IMG/VR virus record: IMGVR_UViG_3300012920_000262
Location: 1 to 23,935 of that record
Strand: one strand, 5' to 3'
Source: a virus
Length of the DNA: 23,935 nt
In this document: positions 6,812 through 14,545 of the stretch, in pieces
Layout: each line of letters starts with the position of its first letter
Position numbering within the stretch: the first letter of the stretch is position 1
The notes under the pieces: generated by a model
Database searches by the model: none
What the model was told of the DNA's origin: nothing
What the model saw: only the letters and a program-made list of their open reading frames with translations
Made by a program: the position numbers and the translations under genes

Positions 6812-8854
6812 TTAATTTCCACCTACTGTAGCAGCAGATATTATGTTATTATTTAATTGTTGTGCTGTTGTTACGTCTTGTGCTACTACAAATGCTTGTA
6901 CTGGTTGCTGTTGACCTAGTGCCTGTGCAACTTGATTAAAACCTGACTGACCAACTACGTTAAACTGTGGTGCTTGTGATTCTGCAACACCACCTGAAAT
7001 ATTACCTGTAGGAGTAGAAGGTTTTGTTGAAGAAGGTGATTGAAACCTTTGTGCTGCTATTGCTGCAACATTAGCTAATCCTGTTACTGTTGCTATTCCT
7101 GCTGCAATACCTCCTCTAATTGGTGAGGTTGCATCTGCTATAGGTACAAACTGTGAGAAATATGCTTTGTTAGCACTATTAAATGTTGTAATTAATGCAG
7201 ATGCTATATTAGCAGCTTTTTCAACTTCAAAAGCCTTTTTCTGTTGCTTTTCACTTTGACCAGCAAATGTTTGTGCTAAAGATGCAATGGTATCAAAACC
7301 TGCTATAGCTGCTTCAACTTTTAAATCTTCTAATCGTTGTAAATTTTCTACCTCTGATTCTGTTAGTTCTGTTCTTTTAGGAACTTGTTTTTCTAAATTA
7401 GCTGTAACTGTATTTTCTGTTTCTATTGTTTTAGCTGCCCTAGTTTCCATTCTTGGAATTTGCATTTCTGCAAACTTATCAACTTCAGATTCAACAAGAG
7501 TAAGTTCTCTTAATGCTGTAATTTTTGCCTGTATAGCTTTTACTTCATCATTTCTTTGAGCTACTTCTCTTTCACTAGTTGCCTCCCTATTACTTACTTG
7601 CTGTAATTCTTTTTCTAATAGTTTTATTAAATCTCTAGTTTGTTTCTCTTTTTCTTTACCTGCTTCTGTATTTTCTTTTAAAACAGCTCCTTCTTCTTTA
7701 AGTGATTCTATTTGTTTTTCAAGTTTTCCATCTAGTTCATCAAGTACATCAATTTGTTTTTGTGTTTCTATAACTGATGACAATGTTTTAGCATTAGCAA
7801 AATCTTGAGCTTTACCTGTTCCTATTATACCTTTCTCAATTCCAAAAAATGACTGTATTTGTGCACCCATAGCTTGTAAATGGTCAGTTATACCTATATT
7901 AGCATCAGTTTGAGCATCTACTTGAGCATTTAAAATATCTTTAAATTTTTCTGCTCTTAATTCAGCTATAGCATCCTGTTGAGCTTTTAACTTGACAAGT
8001 TTTACATTTAATAGTAATGCTTTATTTATATTCTCTATTGAATCTTTTTCAGCATCTACATTAGATAATAAATCAGGGTATTCTTTTTGTAGTTCTTTTA
8101 CTGCTTTTGTTTTGTCAGCTCTTGTAGTTGTTTCATCATTTAAAATTTTCCTTAACCTATCAGCAGCACTTACTTCTTCAGCAATATTATCTATGGCTAG
8201 TTTTGATGCCTCATTCATTGCATCTTGGCTCTTTGTTGTTCCTGTAATAGCTCTTGATAATTTATCAAAATTTTCTACTAATAAACCTATACCAACAACT
8301 AATGCACCTATTCCTGTTGCTATTATTGCTGTTCTTAATCCTTTAAAAGCAAATGAAGTAGTGTCTACAGAAGCACCAAATGCTTTCATAATAGTACCAG
8401 CAATAGCATTAACTTTATTGTTTGCAGTTTGTAAAAGTGTTGATGTTTTTATAATGTTATTAAATAACTTTAACCCAGATTGAACACCTTCTATAGCACC
8501 TTTAAAAGCCATTGATATACCTATAGCTTTTTCTATATTTTGTGCTGTTTCTTCTACTGCACCATCTTCACCACCTAGCAATACAAAAGCTGCTGTAACA
8601 TCACCTACTGCACCAGTAACAGAACCAAGTTCAGATGCTACTTGCTCACTATCTAATGCTTCTAAAGCAAGCTCTGTGTTTTTAAGTTGTTTTTGTGCTG
8701 TTATTAACTCTTGGGAAAGTGCCTTAAATTCATCACTTCCAATTTTTTCTCTTTTTAACCTTTCCTGTAAATCAGAAATTTGATCTTCTAATTCACCAAT
8801 AGAATTTACAGCTCCTTTAGTGTCTATATTTATTTCTACTTCAAACTCTTTCAT
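6812..8854 (-). CDS. Tape measure protein (680 aa)
   Basis: It sets tail length and is later ejected with the DNA. Residues 14-75 are heptad-like helices (ELEDQISDLQERLKRE and onward), typical of tape measure N-termini. A hydrophobic segment at about 173-194 (LRTAIIATGIGALVVGIGLL) could span a membrane. Residues 230-520 are long charged helices. The C-terminus is Ala/Gly/Gln-rich with FVVAQDVTTAQQLNNN. It is short for a tape measure; at roughly 0.15 nm per residue it predicts a tail of about 100 nm. It starts inside the previous small gene (14-bp overlap). It is not directly preceded by the chaperone gene as in lambda, but comes after the baseplate-like genes. Confidence 0.8.
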   Translation of the reverse strand: MKEFEVEINIDTKGAVNSIGELEDQISDLQERLKREKIGSDEFKALSQELITAQKQLKNTELALEALDSEQVASELGSVTGAVGDVTAAFVLLGGEDGAVEETAQNIEKAIGISMAFKGAIEGVQSGLKLFNNIIKTSTLLQTANNKVNAIAGTIMKAFGASVDTTSFAFKGLRTAIIATGIGALVVGIGLLVENFDKLSRAITGTTKSQDAMNEASKLAIDNIAEEVSAADRLRKILNDETTTRADKTKAVKELQKEYPDLLSNVDAEKDSIENINKALLLNVKLVKLKAQQDAIAELRAEKFKDILNAQVDAQTDANIGITDHLQAMGAQIQSFFGIEKGIIGTGKAQDFANAKTLSSVIETQKQIDVLDELDGKLEKQIESLKEEGAVLKENTEAGKEKEKQTRDLIKLLEKELQQVSNREATSEREVAQRNDEVKAIQAKITALRELTLVESEVDKFAEMQIPRMETRAAKTIETENTVTANLEKQVPKRTELTESEVENLQRLEDLKVEAAIAGFDTIASLAQTFAGQSEKQQKKAFEVEKAANIASALITTFNSANKAYFSQFVPIADATSPIRGGIAAGIATVTGLANVAAIAAQRFQSPSSTKPSTPTGNISGGVAESQAPQFNVVGQSGFNQVAQALGQQQPVQAFVVAQDVTTAQQLNNNIISAATVGGN

Positions 8855-8990
8855 AATCTTTTATATGTCTTTGAATTTCACCTTCTTTAAATGTTTGTGC
8901 TAATTTGTTTTGGCCAATAGCTATATTAATATGCTTATCATATAACTTATTTTCTTTACAAAATTCTAATGCTTCTAATATTATTTTCAT
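8841..8990 (-). CDS. Small protein between tail hub and tape measure genes (49 aa)
   Basis: A 49-codon frame with ATG at 8988-8990 fills the gap between the large tail gene (ends 8992) and the tape measure gene, whose start it overlaps by 14 bp. The protein begins MKIILEALEFCKENKLYDK and ends in a basic/acidic mix (RHIKDYERV); it looks helical. Without it there would be an unexplained gap of more than 130 bp in a densely packed operon. The overlap pattern is like that of the other small genes here, which supports translation. Function unknown; a small tail assembly factor is a guess from position. Confidence 0.6.
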   Translation of the reverse strand: MKIILEALEFCKENKLYDKHINIAIGQNKLAQTFKEGEIQRHIKDYERV

Positions 8991-8991
8991 T

Positions 8992-11289
8992 TTAACTTAC
9001 TGTAAATGTTCCTCCTGTTGGTGATACTGTTGGTGTTGGATCAATATCTGTTGTACAATAACTAGTAGCACTATATGATATTGATATTTCAGCAGGATTG
9101 TTTATAATATTTATTAATTCTAGTTCAGTTTCTCCACTTTGTAATTTTGTCTTCATGCTATTTATAGTAAATGACCTTGTGTCAATGATTACAGTATCAT
9201 CTAAAGACAAATTAATTAATACTTTTAATGGTAAAATAGCTTTAAATTTAAAAAGCCTTGACTCTTTATTATATAGTCTTGTAATATAATTTGTATAATA
9301 CTTTTGAAATAAAGAATTATTAACACCACTAAAATCAGTTAGATCGTAACTGTTTATCTCACTTCCAAAATCTAAATTATAAGTGGGAGGGGTTGTTGTA
9401 CTTCCTGCGCTACTATAATTATGAGGCATCCAAAAATTAATAACGCCTGTTCTCGTTCCTGCAGGACATAACGCATTTTTAGTGGCTGGCCTTGTAGTAT
9501 CTACAAAATTAATTCCTCCTGTTGCGACTTTATATACTCCATAAAAAATAACAGGTTTTGCCATAATAGGCTCTTCATTACTGTCAACGTGAAAACCATA
9601 TTGAATACCCGTTAAATCTCCGTTAGCTATATTTATCAACCTTTCATACAGTATATGTTCTAAATCAGCTTTTACATTGAATTTATTATTAGTAGTTAAA
9701 TCACTTTTAAATTCTAAACTGCCAAATTTTCTATTGTTTGTGTTGTTAAATGCATCAGCTAAAATTGTTTTCTGTTCCGCATATTCAAAATCTATTTCAT
9801 CATAAGGAATAACACTTGTTACAGTATGCTCATCTGTTTTAATATATTCTGTAATATTATGTGTTTCACCTCCATCATAAAAATCATCTAATGTTTGAAC
9901 AACTATTTCTTCATTAAAATTTACAAATGCAGTTAAATTATGCATCTTAAATAAAGTAGTCAAAAAATCTAGAACCTTCATGTCTGGCATTTGATCTGTA
10001 ATAACCACTTCTCCATTTTGTGGTGTTAAGTTTGATGCAGTAGAAGTAAAAGTAGCAGTAAAGTTGTTTACTGTAGGTGTAGGATCAGTATCAACAATAG
10101 TAGTAAAATCTAAATCATATTGCGCCTGAAACTCAAAAGTTTCTTCACTTGTTACCCTTCCTACAATATCACCAGTAAAAAACTCATCAACCTCAAAAGT
10201 GTAAGAAATTGTATTTGTTCCTGTTTGATAAACATCTTTTGCCAATGATGACCAATCAGAAGCACTTAATAACTCAATAGTATATGGAACAGAAGCAAAA
10301 CCAGTATTTGGAGTGACTTGAAAATCAATAGTCAACTCAAAAGATAAAGTGTCTGCTATTGGGGTGTAAACATATCTTATAATCCCATTTGCTAAATTGA
10401 ATTTGGGATTACTGTTTGTAGATGTAAACACAGCACAATCTGAACCTGAACAAGTGTAAGAATCTGAATTGCCTATCCAAGTTCCAGCTAAAGCCATTTT
10501 CCCTTTTTTTCTATGCAACCACATATACATATTATCCATAGCAGCAGAATCAAAAAATTCACTTGTTTTAAATGTTAATGAATATTTTTCTTCAATAGCT
10601 TTTATTATGTGTTTTACTAAAATAGCTGGTTTTAAATCTTCTGGAACTACCCCTCTCTTTGTTCTGTTTGTAAGGTTAGCTGATATGTTTCCCCCGTGAT
10701 CTAAATTTGGTGAACCGATTGCAAAGTCATAAAGCAATTGCTGTGAATGTGTGATTAATGGATATATAATGGCGTCATTATATGTTACAGAATCAACTGT
10801 AAAATTAAGACCGCTTTGTAATCCGTCTAATACATTTGTTGCATTATTGACGTGATCAAAGTTATTGAGCCACTCTAATTGATTTAATTTGTCCTCTCCG
10901 ATTAGATCGTTTAGTGTAACAGTACTCCCGAAAAAAGTTACTTTATATAATGAGGGTTTGTTGTTTTTCATAACCACTTCCTCTAATCTAATCTTACCAT
11001 CTTTGAAATGAAAATGATTTAATTCTATTCTAGCTTTTGAATACTGTTGATTATCAAAGCCTTCTACATCAGGGTTGTACCAATATTTAAAAATCTTATT
11101 ATTAGTTTTTGATGCAGGCAAATTAAATGTTTGGGTAAAATCTGTAAATACTTTATCAATATTTTTAGCATCTTGTATAACTTGTGTTAATGTAATTAAA
11201 TCTTCTTCCATTAAATCCAATATCTGAAAGTCTTGATCAGTGCTTTCATTTCTTAATTTTGGCTGTATGTATAGAATTATCTTCTGCAT
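8992..11289 (-). CDS. Large tail/baseplate hub-like protein (765 aa)
   Basis: The 765-residue protein follows a Dit-like gene, the place where siphophages keep the tail-associated (Tal, hub) protein. The N-terminus has a run of motifs I associate with large tail proteins of Bacteroidota phages: FTQTFNLPASKTNNKIFKYWY, RIELNHFHFKDGKIRLEEV, then NNKPSLYKVTFFG and NDLIGEDKLNQL. The middle is beta-rich with a Cys pair (TCSGSDCAVF) at about 280. The last 30 residues (TDIDPTPTVSPTGGTFTVS) are a Pro/Thr-rich stretch. I see no lysozyme or peptidase motif. Its start shares one base with the upstream stop (TAATG), consistent with translational coupling. The hub role is inferred from position and family resemblance. 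Confidence 0.7.
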   Translation of the reverse strand: MQKIILYIQPKLRNESTDQDFQILDLMEEDLITLTQVIQDAKNIDKVFTDFTQTFNLPASKTNNKIFKYWYNPDVEGFDNQQYSKARIELNHFHFKDGKIRLEEVVMKNNKPSLYKVTFFGSTVTLNDLIGEDKLNQLEWLNNFDHVNNATNVLDGLQSGLNFTVDSVTYNDAIIYPLITHSQQLLYDFAIGSPNLDHGGNISANLTNRTKRGVVPEDLKPAILVKHIIKAIEEKYSLTFKTSEFFDSAAMDNMYMWLHRKKGKMALAGTWIGNSDSYTCSGSDCAVFTSTNSNPKFNLANGIIRYVYTPIADTLSFELTIDFQVTPNTGFASVPYTIELLSASDWSSLAKDVYQTGTNTISYTFEVDEFFTGDIVGRVTSEETFEFQAQYDLDFTTIVDTDPTPTVNNFTATFTSTASNLTPQNGEVVITDQMPDMKVLDFLTTLFKMHNLTAFVNFNEEIVVQTLDDFYDGGETHNITEYIKTDEHTVTSVIPYDEIDFEYAEQKTILADAFNNTNNRKFGSLEFKSDLTTNNKFNVKADLEHILYERLINIANGDLTGIQYGFHVDSNEEPIMAKPVIFYGVYKVATGGINFVDTTRPATKNALCPAGTRTGVINFWMPHNYSSAGSTTTPPTYNLDFGSEINSYDLTDFSGVNNSLFQKYYTNYITRLYNKESRLFKFKAILPLKVLINLSLDDTVIIDTRSFTINSMKTKLQSGETELELINIINNPAEISISYSATSYCTTDIDPTPTVSPTGGTFTVS

Positions 11290-12428
11290 TATCTTATATC
11301 ATTTACAAAATTAAATGCCTTTTCAAAATTCATTGTGTAGTTTATTAACCTATCATTTAAACCTGTTTTATAAGTAAAGTTACTATCTTTTAATGTTACA
11401 GGATAAATTACATTTTCATCATCTGTTAGCCAGATATGCTCACTTACCATTAATTCTTCAAAGTATACATTCATTCTTTCATCTACAAAACCAGTATTTA
11501 ATAATACTGATTCTGTACCATTTGCATTGTGTACTTTTTTAGAATGTGCATTTACATTATAAGTATTGTATGTTATTGTTTCATCACAATCTTCTCCTTC
11601 TCCTTCTGGTTCTGATAAACTCACACTTCTAGCTTTAAATATACTTCTATTAAAATTTTCACTTCTAGTATCTAGTGATTCTACTGATTTCTTAAAGAAG
11701 AATAAGTCTTGCAAAGCTCCCCACCTATTTAAGAAAGTTATTTTATGTACTGGATATTTACATTCTTCTATTTCTTTAAGTGTATAAGTTATAGTGCTAG
11801 TAGTATCATAGGTAACTAATACTTCATCATATTGCTGTGTTGAAGTTGTAACATTTTGATATTTAATTTTTTGGTTTTGATTCCCATTGTCAGTGATAGT
11901 AACTGTGCTTATAGTTGAACCATTAAACCTCCAATCTACTGAATTTACTCTTTCTGTATTAAATGGTAAGAACAATGTGCTTCCTTTATGATATTCATAA
12001 TATGTATTACTTATCATAGCTATTGGCTCTGTTGTATAGTTTACACCTTCTTTAAATTTGTTAAATCCTTCTTGTGCTAAATATGTTGTTGAAGTGGATG
12101 ATCCTATTATATTGCCATCTGATTGCCTTGCACTAGTAATAACATTAACCCATATAGATTGTGTAAGTGCTGAATTACTTGGTGTGCCATTATATGTTTG
12201 TATAATATGATCATTTACTAGTTCACTTATTTCAAATGTAACACTAGTTTCATTAGGCAGTGGTTGCTTCTTAAATGTATATGTTGCATATAAATCATCA
12301 CATACTTGAGTTGACCCACTTAATCCACCATGTACAGTTATTACTGCTTGAAAGTAAACTAGAGCAGTGCTAGTTTCTTGTGGTGTCCTAATAAAAAATG
12401 GTGATCTTGTTCTAATTATTGTACTCAT
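11289..12428 (-). CDS. Distal-tail/baseplate-like structural protein (379 aa)
   Basis: A beta-rich protein with a Ser/Thr-rich N-terminal half (RTRSPFFIRTP at the start) and a C-terminal half carrying KITFLNRWGALQDLFFFKK, then LLNTGFVDERMN, SEHIWLTDDENVIYPV and YKTGLNDRLINYTMNFEKAF. I recognise this C-terminal set as a recurring tail component of Bacteroidota phages, usually directly upstream of the large hub-like gene, as here. A Dit-like role (the ring joining tail tube and hub) is my best inference; a tail fibre or receptor-binding role is the alternative. It starts 4 bp inside the previous gene (ATGA-type overlap) and its stop overlaps the next start. Confidence 0.68.
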   Translation of the reverse strand: MSTIIRTRSPFFIRTPQETSTALVYFQAVITVHGGLSGSTQVCDDLYATYTFKKQPLPNETSVTFEISELVNDHIIQTYNGTPSNSALTQSIWVNVITSARQSDGNIIGSSTSTTYLAQEGFNKFKEGVNYTTEPIAMISNTYYEYHKGSTLFLPFNTERVNSVDWRFNGSTISTVTITDNGNQNQKIKYQNVTTSTQQYDEVLVTYDTTSTITYTLKEIEECKYPVHKITFLNRWGALQDLFFFKKSVESLDTRSENFNRSIFKARSVSLSEPEGEGEDCDETITYNTYNVNAHSKKVHNANGTESVLLNTGFVDERMNVYFEELMVSEHIWLTDDENVIYPVTLKDSNFTYKTGLNDRLINYTMNFEKAFNFVNDIR

Positions 12429-12919
12429 GTTTTTAAATTATCTTCTATAAATGCAGCTGCCCATTCCTCACCATATAATTCTTGACCTCTTTTAAATGGC
12501 TTGGTGAAAAATAAAGTAGCCCTAATTCCTTTTTTGTATATGCTTCTTGCTATTAAATAACTTAATGATTGATTAGTTATAAATCTTCCTTTTTTGTCTC
12601 TACCTCTAATGCCTTTTTGCTTAATCCATTTACTTAATGATTTTGCAAATGGTCCATCAGATGATGGATGATGTTTGTACTTAAATGGACTGCCTGAAGT
12701 TGCTTCATCTGCATAGTAACTTTCTGCACCTCTTACACCCTTATCTTGGTATAAACCATATTCTTCACCTTCAAATTTTATCTTACTACCTTGTATTTTG
12801 TATCCTAAACTTTGGTATAGTTTGCCACTAGATTTCTGTCCTCTACGTGTGAGGTTAGCACGTGATTCTTTGATCACATACTTTGCATATTTTTCTAGTG
12901 CCTGTTCAAACTTTCCCAT
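12425..12919 (-). CDS. HK97 gp10-like tail completion/head-tail joining protein (164 aa)
   Basis: A basic, single-domain protein of the gp10-like type used to join head and tail or finish the tail. Motifs in order: ANLTRRGQKSSGKLYQSLGY, EYGLYQDKGVRGAE, SLSKWIKQKGIRGRDKKGRF and SYLIARSIYKKGIRATLFFTK, the last two being hallmarks I associate with Bacteroidota phages. The ATG at 12917-12919 is chosen because it overlaps the upstream stop as TAATG; extending to 12925 would require a TTG start two codons earlier. It sits between a likely terminator protein and the Dit-like protein. Confidence 0.75.
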   Translation of the reverse strand: MGKFEQALEKYAKYVIKESRANLTRRGQKSSGKLYQSLGYKIQGSKIKFEGEEYGLYQDKGVRGAESYYADEATSGSPFKYKHHPSSDGPFAKSLSKWIKQKGIRGRDKKGRFITNQSLSYLIARSIYKKGIRATLFFTKPFKRGQELYGEEWAAAFIEDNLKT

Positions 12920-13374
12920 TAACAATATGTCATTTCTGTAGTTGTACCTATATCAAATGTTACTGCCCAGCCAGCTAACATATTATCAAATCTTTCTGTA
13001 AATGGCTCACAAGAGGCATCTCCTACTAATTCAAAACCATTTCTGTATGCATCTTTTTTTTGCATTACTCTAATTACTCTAGTAGCCAAAGCAAGCTGTG
13101 TATTTAGTATATCTTGCCTGTTGTCATTGCCTAGAAAATAATCTCTTGTCTGCTCATTACTAACATCAACTAAATCCATTAAAAATATAGTCATGTTGTG
13201 TACTACATAATTATCTTGTATTGTAGCATTATTAACTGTGATGTGGCAAAGTGGAAATAAACTTTGTTTTTTTAAATCTACATCACCAATATCACCAAAG
13301 GTTACTTCATGGTTAAATGGTTCTTCTTTAACTACATCTCTAATTGTATCTATAACTTTGTAAAAACTTTTCAT
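12919..13374 (-). CDS. Tail terminator-like / head-tail joining protein (151 aa)
   Basis: A 151-residue protein with VTFGDIGDVDLKKQSLFPLCHI, then NATIQDNYVVHNMTIFLMDLVD, DNRQDILNTQLALATRVI and SCEPFTERFDNMLAGWAVTFDI. I recognise that order as a conserved neck/tail protein of Bacteroidota phages that travels with the gp10-like gene, as it does here. The alpha/beta pattern and location fit tail terminator (gpU-like) proteins that stop tube growth and bind the head. The assignment to that role is inferred from gene order. It overlaps both neighbours by a few bases. Confidence 0.68.
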   Translation of the reverse strand: MKSFYKVIDTIRDVVKEEPFNHEVTFGDIGDVDLKKQSLFPLCHITVNNATIQDNYVVHNMTIFLMDLVDVSNEQTRDYFLGNDNRQDILNTQLALATRVIRVMQKKDAYRNGFELVGDASCEPFTERFDNMLAGWAVTFDIGTTTEMTYC

Positions 13375-13637
13375 ATTGATTTTATAAATAATGGTGCATG
13401 CTTGCCTAAATCTTCTTTAATAAATTCATCTAGCCAATCTATTGATTCATCAAAATCTGAATCTTTATCTTGCATTAGTAAATCTAAACACTTCCAATAG
13501 TTGTAAACTGCTTTTAAAGGTTTATTACTTGTAACACCCATAAATGCTTCTTCAAATCCATCTGCAAGAATTACATACTCATGCTTTTCTACTAGTTTTT
13601 GTTCCATTAGCTTTTCTAATATTTCTTCTCTTTTCAT
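13371..13637 (-). CDS. Small acidic protein after the chaperone-like gene (88 aa), unknown function
   Basis: An acidic helical protein: MKREEILEKLMEQKLVEKHE, then ILADGFEEAFMGVTSNKPLKAVY and DESIDWLDEFI. A similar small acidic family with a central ADGFEEAF-type motif occurs widely in Bacteroidota phages, with no known function. Its ATG lies within the last codons of the -1 frame extension of the preceding gene (4-bp overlap, ATGA), which supports that extension being translated, since otherwise the frame-0 protein would end 76 nt earlier. Confidence 0.72.
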   Translation of the reverse strand: MKREEILEKLMEQKLVEKHEYVILADGFEEAFMGVTSNKPLKAVYNYWKCLDLLMQDKDSDFDESIDWLDEFIKEDLGKHAPLFIKSI

Positions 13638-13885
13638 TTCTTTTTAACCATTTGTTGTTGTAGATCAGCTTTATCTTTTTCAAATGCTAGATACTGCAAA
13701 CAACTATGTAGCTTTAGTTTTGTAACCTCATCAAACCTCCTGACATCACCCTGTGCCATTGCATAGATTGATTGATACCAAGACCATTTTTGATTAAATC
13801 CAGTTTCTGCTGTTGCAATTTGTCTGGAGTCTGTTTTTGTAAATAGCTCATTATACAATTCAATAATTCTTTCTTTAAATGATAA
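13634..13885 (-). CDS. -1 frameshift extension (83 codons) of the chaperone-like protein
   Basis: This frame has no convincing start of its own (the first candidate is TTG at 13858) but is open in the -1 frame directly after the T9 run at 13884-13892. Two TAG codons close the same frame 6 nt before the run. Read through a -1 slip, residues 1-161 of the upstream protein continue as LSFKERIIEL and then ATAETGFNQKWSWYQSIYAM, GDVRRFDEVTKLKLHSCLQY and so on to KKK, giving a 244-residue product. The W-W-Y-x-S and D(V)xxFDEVT pattern resembles a conserved phage segment I recognise, so it is unlikely to be a chance frame. It overlaps the frame-0 end by about 170 bp and ends 4 bp into the 88-aa gene. 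The alternative is a homopolymer length error in the assembly. Confidence 0.7.
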   Translation of the reverse strand, partial: LSFKERIIELYNELFTKTDSRQIATAETGFNQKWSWYQSIYAMAQGDVRRFDEVTKLKLHSCLQYLAFEKDKADLQQQMVKKK

Positions 13886-14367
13886 AAAAAAACAATGCTA
13901 CTAAACACTATATCTAATTTAACTTTTTTCATATCATACTTATTAGAATTTTCATAATCTTCTATTAAGTATTTATCTTTTCTAGTTACTGTTACTGGTC
14001 TATATAAAACATTAATAGCTTTATGCATTGACTGCCATTCAGGTAAGTATGTATCAAGATCAATATATTCACCAAAGCTCATATCATCTAGTTTAGGTAT
14101 AAAACCAAACTCAAGGCCATTATGATTAAATCTATCAATAAATTTAGGTTCTTCTTTAAACAGGTTGTTTATACTATTAGCAATGGTGTTTATATCTGTT
14201 GCCTTTATTTGTAATACATTTTTTAATGGTATGTTACAAAATATTTCAATCATCTTCTGCTTTAAAAAATTATCATCTTTATTCTTATCACTAATCTTTA
14301 ACCACTTCTGGTATTGTCCTAGTGTTATTTCACTTAATGATTCAGGTACTTTGATTGTTACTTTCAT
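13714..14367 (-). CDS. Tail assembly chaperone-like protein, frame-0 product (217 aa)
   Basis: First gene of the tail module. Residues 1-160 read as a conserved Bacteroidota phage protein: MKVTIKVPESLSEITLGQYQ, MIEIFCNIPLKNVLQIKA, then LEFGFIPKLDDMSFGEYIDL and MHKAINVLYRPV. The frame-0 end is MQWHRVMSGGLMRLQN. Val159-Phe160-Phe161 are encoded by GTT TTT TTT within a T9 run, where a -1 slip would give a second, longer product. Two nested products from a slippery site are the hallmark of G/GT-type tail assembly chaperones, which load the tape measure protein. The chaperone role is inferred from that architecture and place in the tail module, although the tape measure gene is 5 kb downstream rather than adjacent. 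Copy B of the 30-bp element is 7 nt upstream of the start. Confidence 0.78.
   Translation of the reverse strand: MKVTIKVPESLSEITLGQYQKWLKISDKNKDDNFLKQKMIEIFCNIPLKNVLQIKATDINTIANSINNLFKEEPKFIDRFNHNGLEFGFIPKLDDMSFGEYIDLDTYLPEWQSMHKAINVLYRPVTVTRKDKYLIEDYENSNKYDMKKVKLDIVFSSIVFFYHLKKELLNCIMSYLQKQTPDKLQQQKLDLIKNGLGINQSMQWHRVMSGGLMRLQN
13884..13893 (-). other. Slippery sequence for a putative programmed -1 ribosomal frameshift
   Basis: On the minus strand the bases are G followed by nine Ts and then A. In frame 0 the codons are GTT TTT TTT TAT, so a canonical T TTT TTT heptamer is in register. A -1 slip moves decoding to TTA, TCA and onward in the 83-codon extension. I did not find an obvious strong pseudoknot in the AT-rich sequence downstream by eye. 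Polymerase slippage or a sequencing error in the homopolymer are alternatives. Confidence 0.68.
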
Positions 14368-14374
14368 ATATATA

Positions 14375-14404
14375 TAATGTAGAAAAAAGTGTAAAGTGTT
14401 ATGT
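14375..14404 (-). promoter_or_regulatory. 30-bp conserved element, copy B: putative late promoter for the tail operon
   Basis: On the minus strand it reads ACATAACACTTT, then ACACTTTTTTCT, then ACATTA, matching copy A at 4987-5016 in 26 of 30 positions without gaps. It lies directly after an intrinsic terminator and 7 nt before the start codon of the first tail gene. If TACATTA acts as a -10 box, the message would be nearly leaderless, which is tolerable in Bacteroidota because they depend little on Shine-Dalgarno pairing. Confidence 0.55.
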
Positions 14405-14412
14405 ACAAATAT

Positions 14413-14444
14413 AAAAAAAAAGCCACCTTAAAAAGATGGCCTTT
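14413..14444 (-). terminator. Strong intrinsic terminator between terminase and tail genes
   Basis: On the minus strand GCCATCTT and AAGGTGGC pair through eight positions (one G-U) around a 3-nt loop, and nine Ts follow (14421-14413). The G-U pair forms only in the minus-strand RNA, so that strand is favoured. It should stop transcription coming from the terminase operon, or from the promoter at 14546-14575, before the tail module. Confidence 0.88.
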
Positions 14445-14540
14445 AGTTTTTGTGTTTTGTTTGTTTGATGCTTTGACTTTTACCTTTGTTTTTAAGAACC
14501 AATTGCGCACTTGGTAAATCTTACATACTTCATAGTTTTA
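14413..14540 (-). ncRNA. Candidate short RNA or attenuator leader (about 125 nt)
   Basis: A Bacteroidota-type promoter at 14546-14575 would start RNA near 14540, and the strong terminator at 14413-14444 would end it, leaving no long reading frame. The interval includes a 5-bp inverted repeat (ACCAA at 14498-14502, TTGGT at 14511-14515) enclosing a GCGC-containing loop, rare in this DNA. It also has a 13-codon frame, MKYVRFTKCAIGS, at 14492-14533, which could be a leader peptide. Either a stand-alone small RNA or an attenuator ahead of the tail operon would fit. Nothing here matches an RNA family I know. Confidence 0.35.
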
Positions 14541-14545
14541 TGATT

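Noticed and set aside
7992-8483. Plus-strand open frame of 163 codons inside the tape measure gene
   Set aside because: It is antisense to a well-supported coding frame, is rich in Ser, Phe and Leu as expected of the complement of a Lys/Glu/Ala-rich gene, and matches no family. Other plus-strand frames (for example 15867-16220, 15431-15736, 10469-10699) were dropped for the same reason.
13634-13858. Independent 74-codon gene starting with TTG at 13858
   Set aside because: The frame is already open upstream to the T9 run, there is no spacing or signal for a separate start, and a frameshift product explains the arrangement better. A separate gene is not fully excluded.
14406-14413. Another TATATTTG box, within the end of the terminator and upstream of copy B of the 30-bp element
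   Set aside because: No TTTG or TTG lies at the needed spacing upstream, which is occupied by the hairpin. It probably arises from the T run joined to AT-rich DNA.
14492-14533. 13-codon frame MKYVRFTKCAIGS in the gap after terL
   Set aside because: Too short to call as a gene without conservation data; kept only as a possible leader peptide within the candidate RNA.
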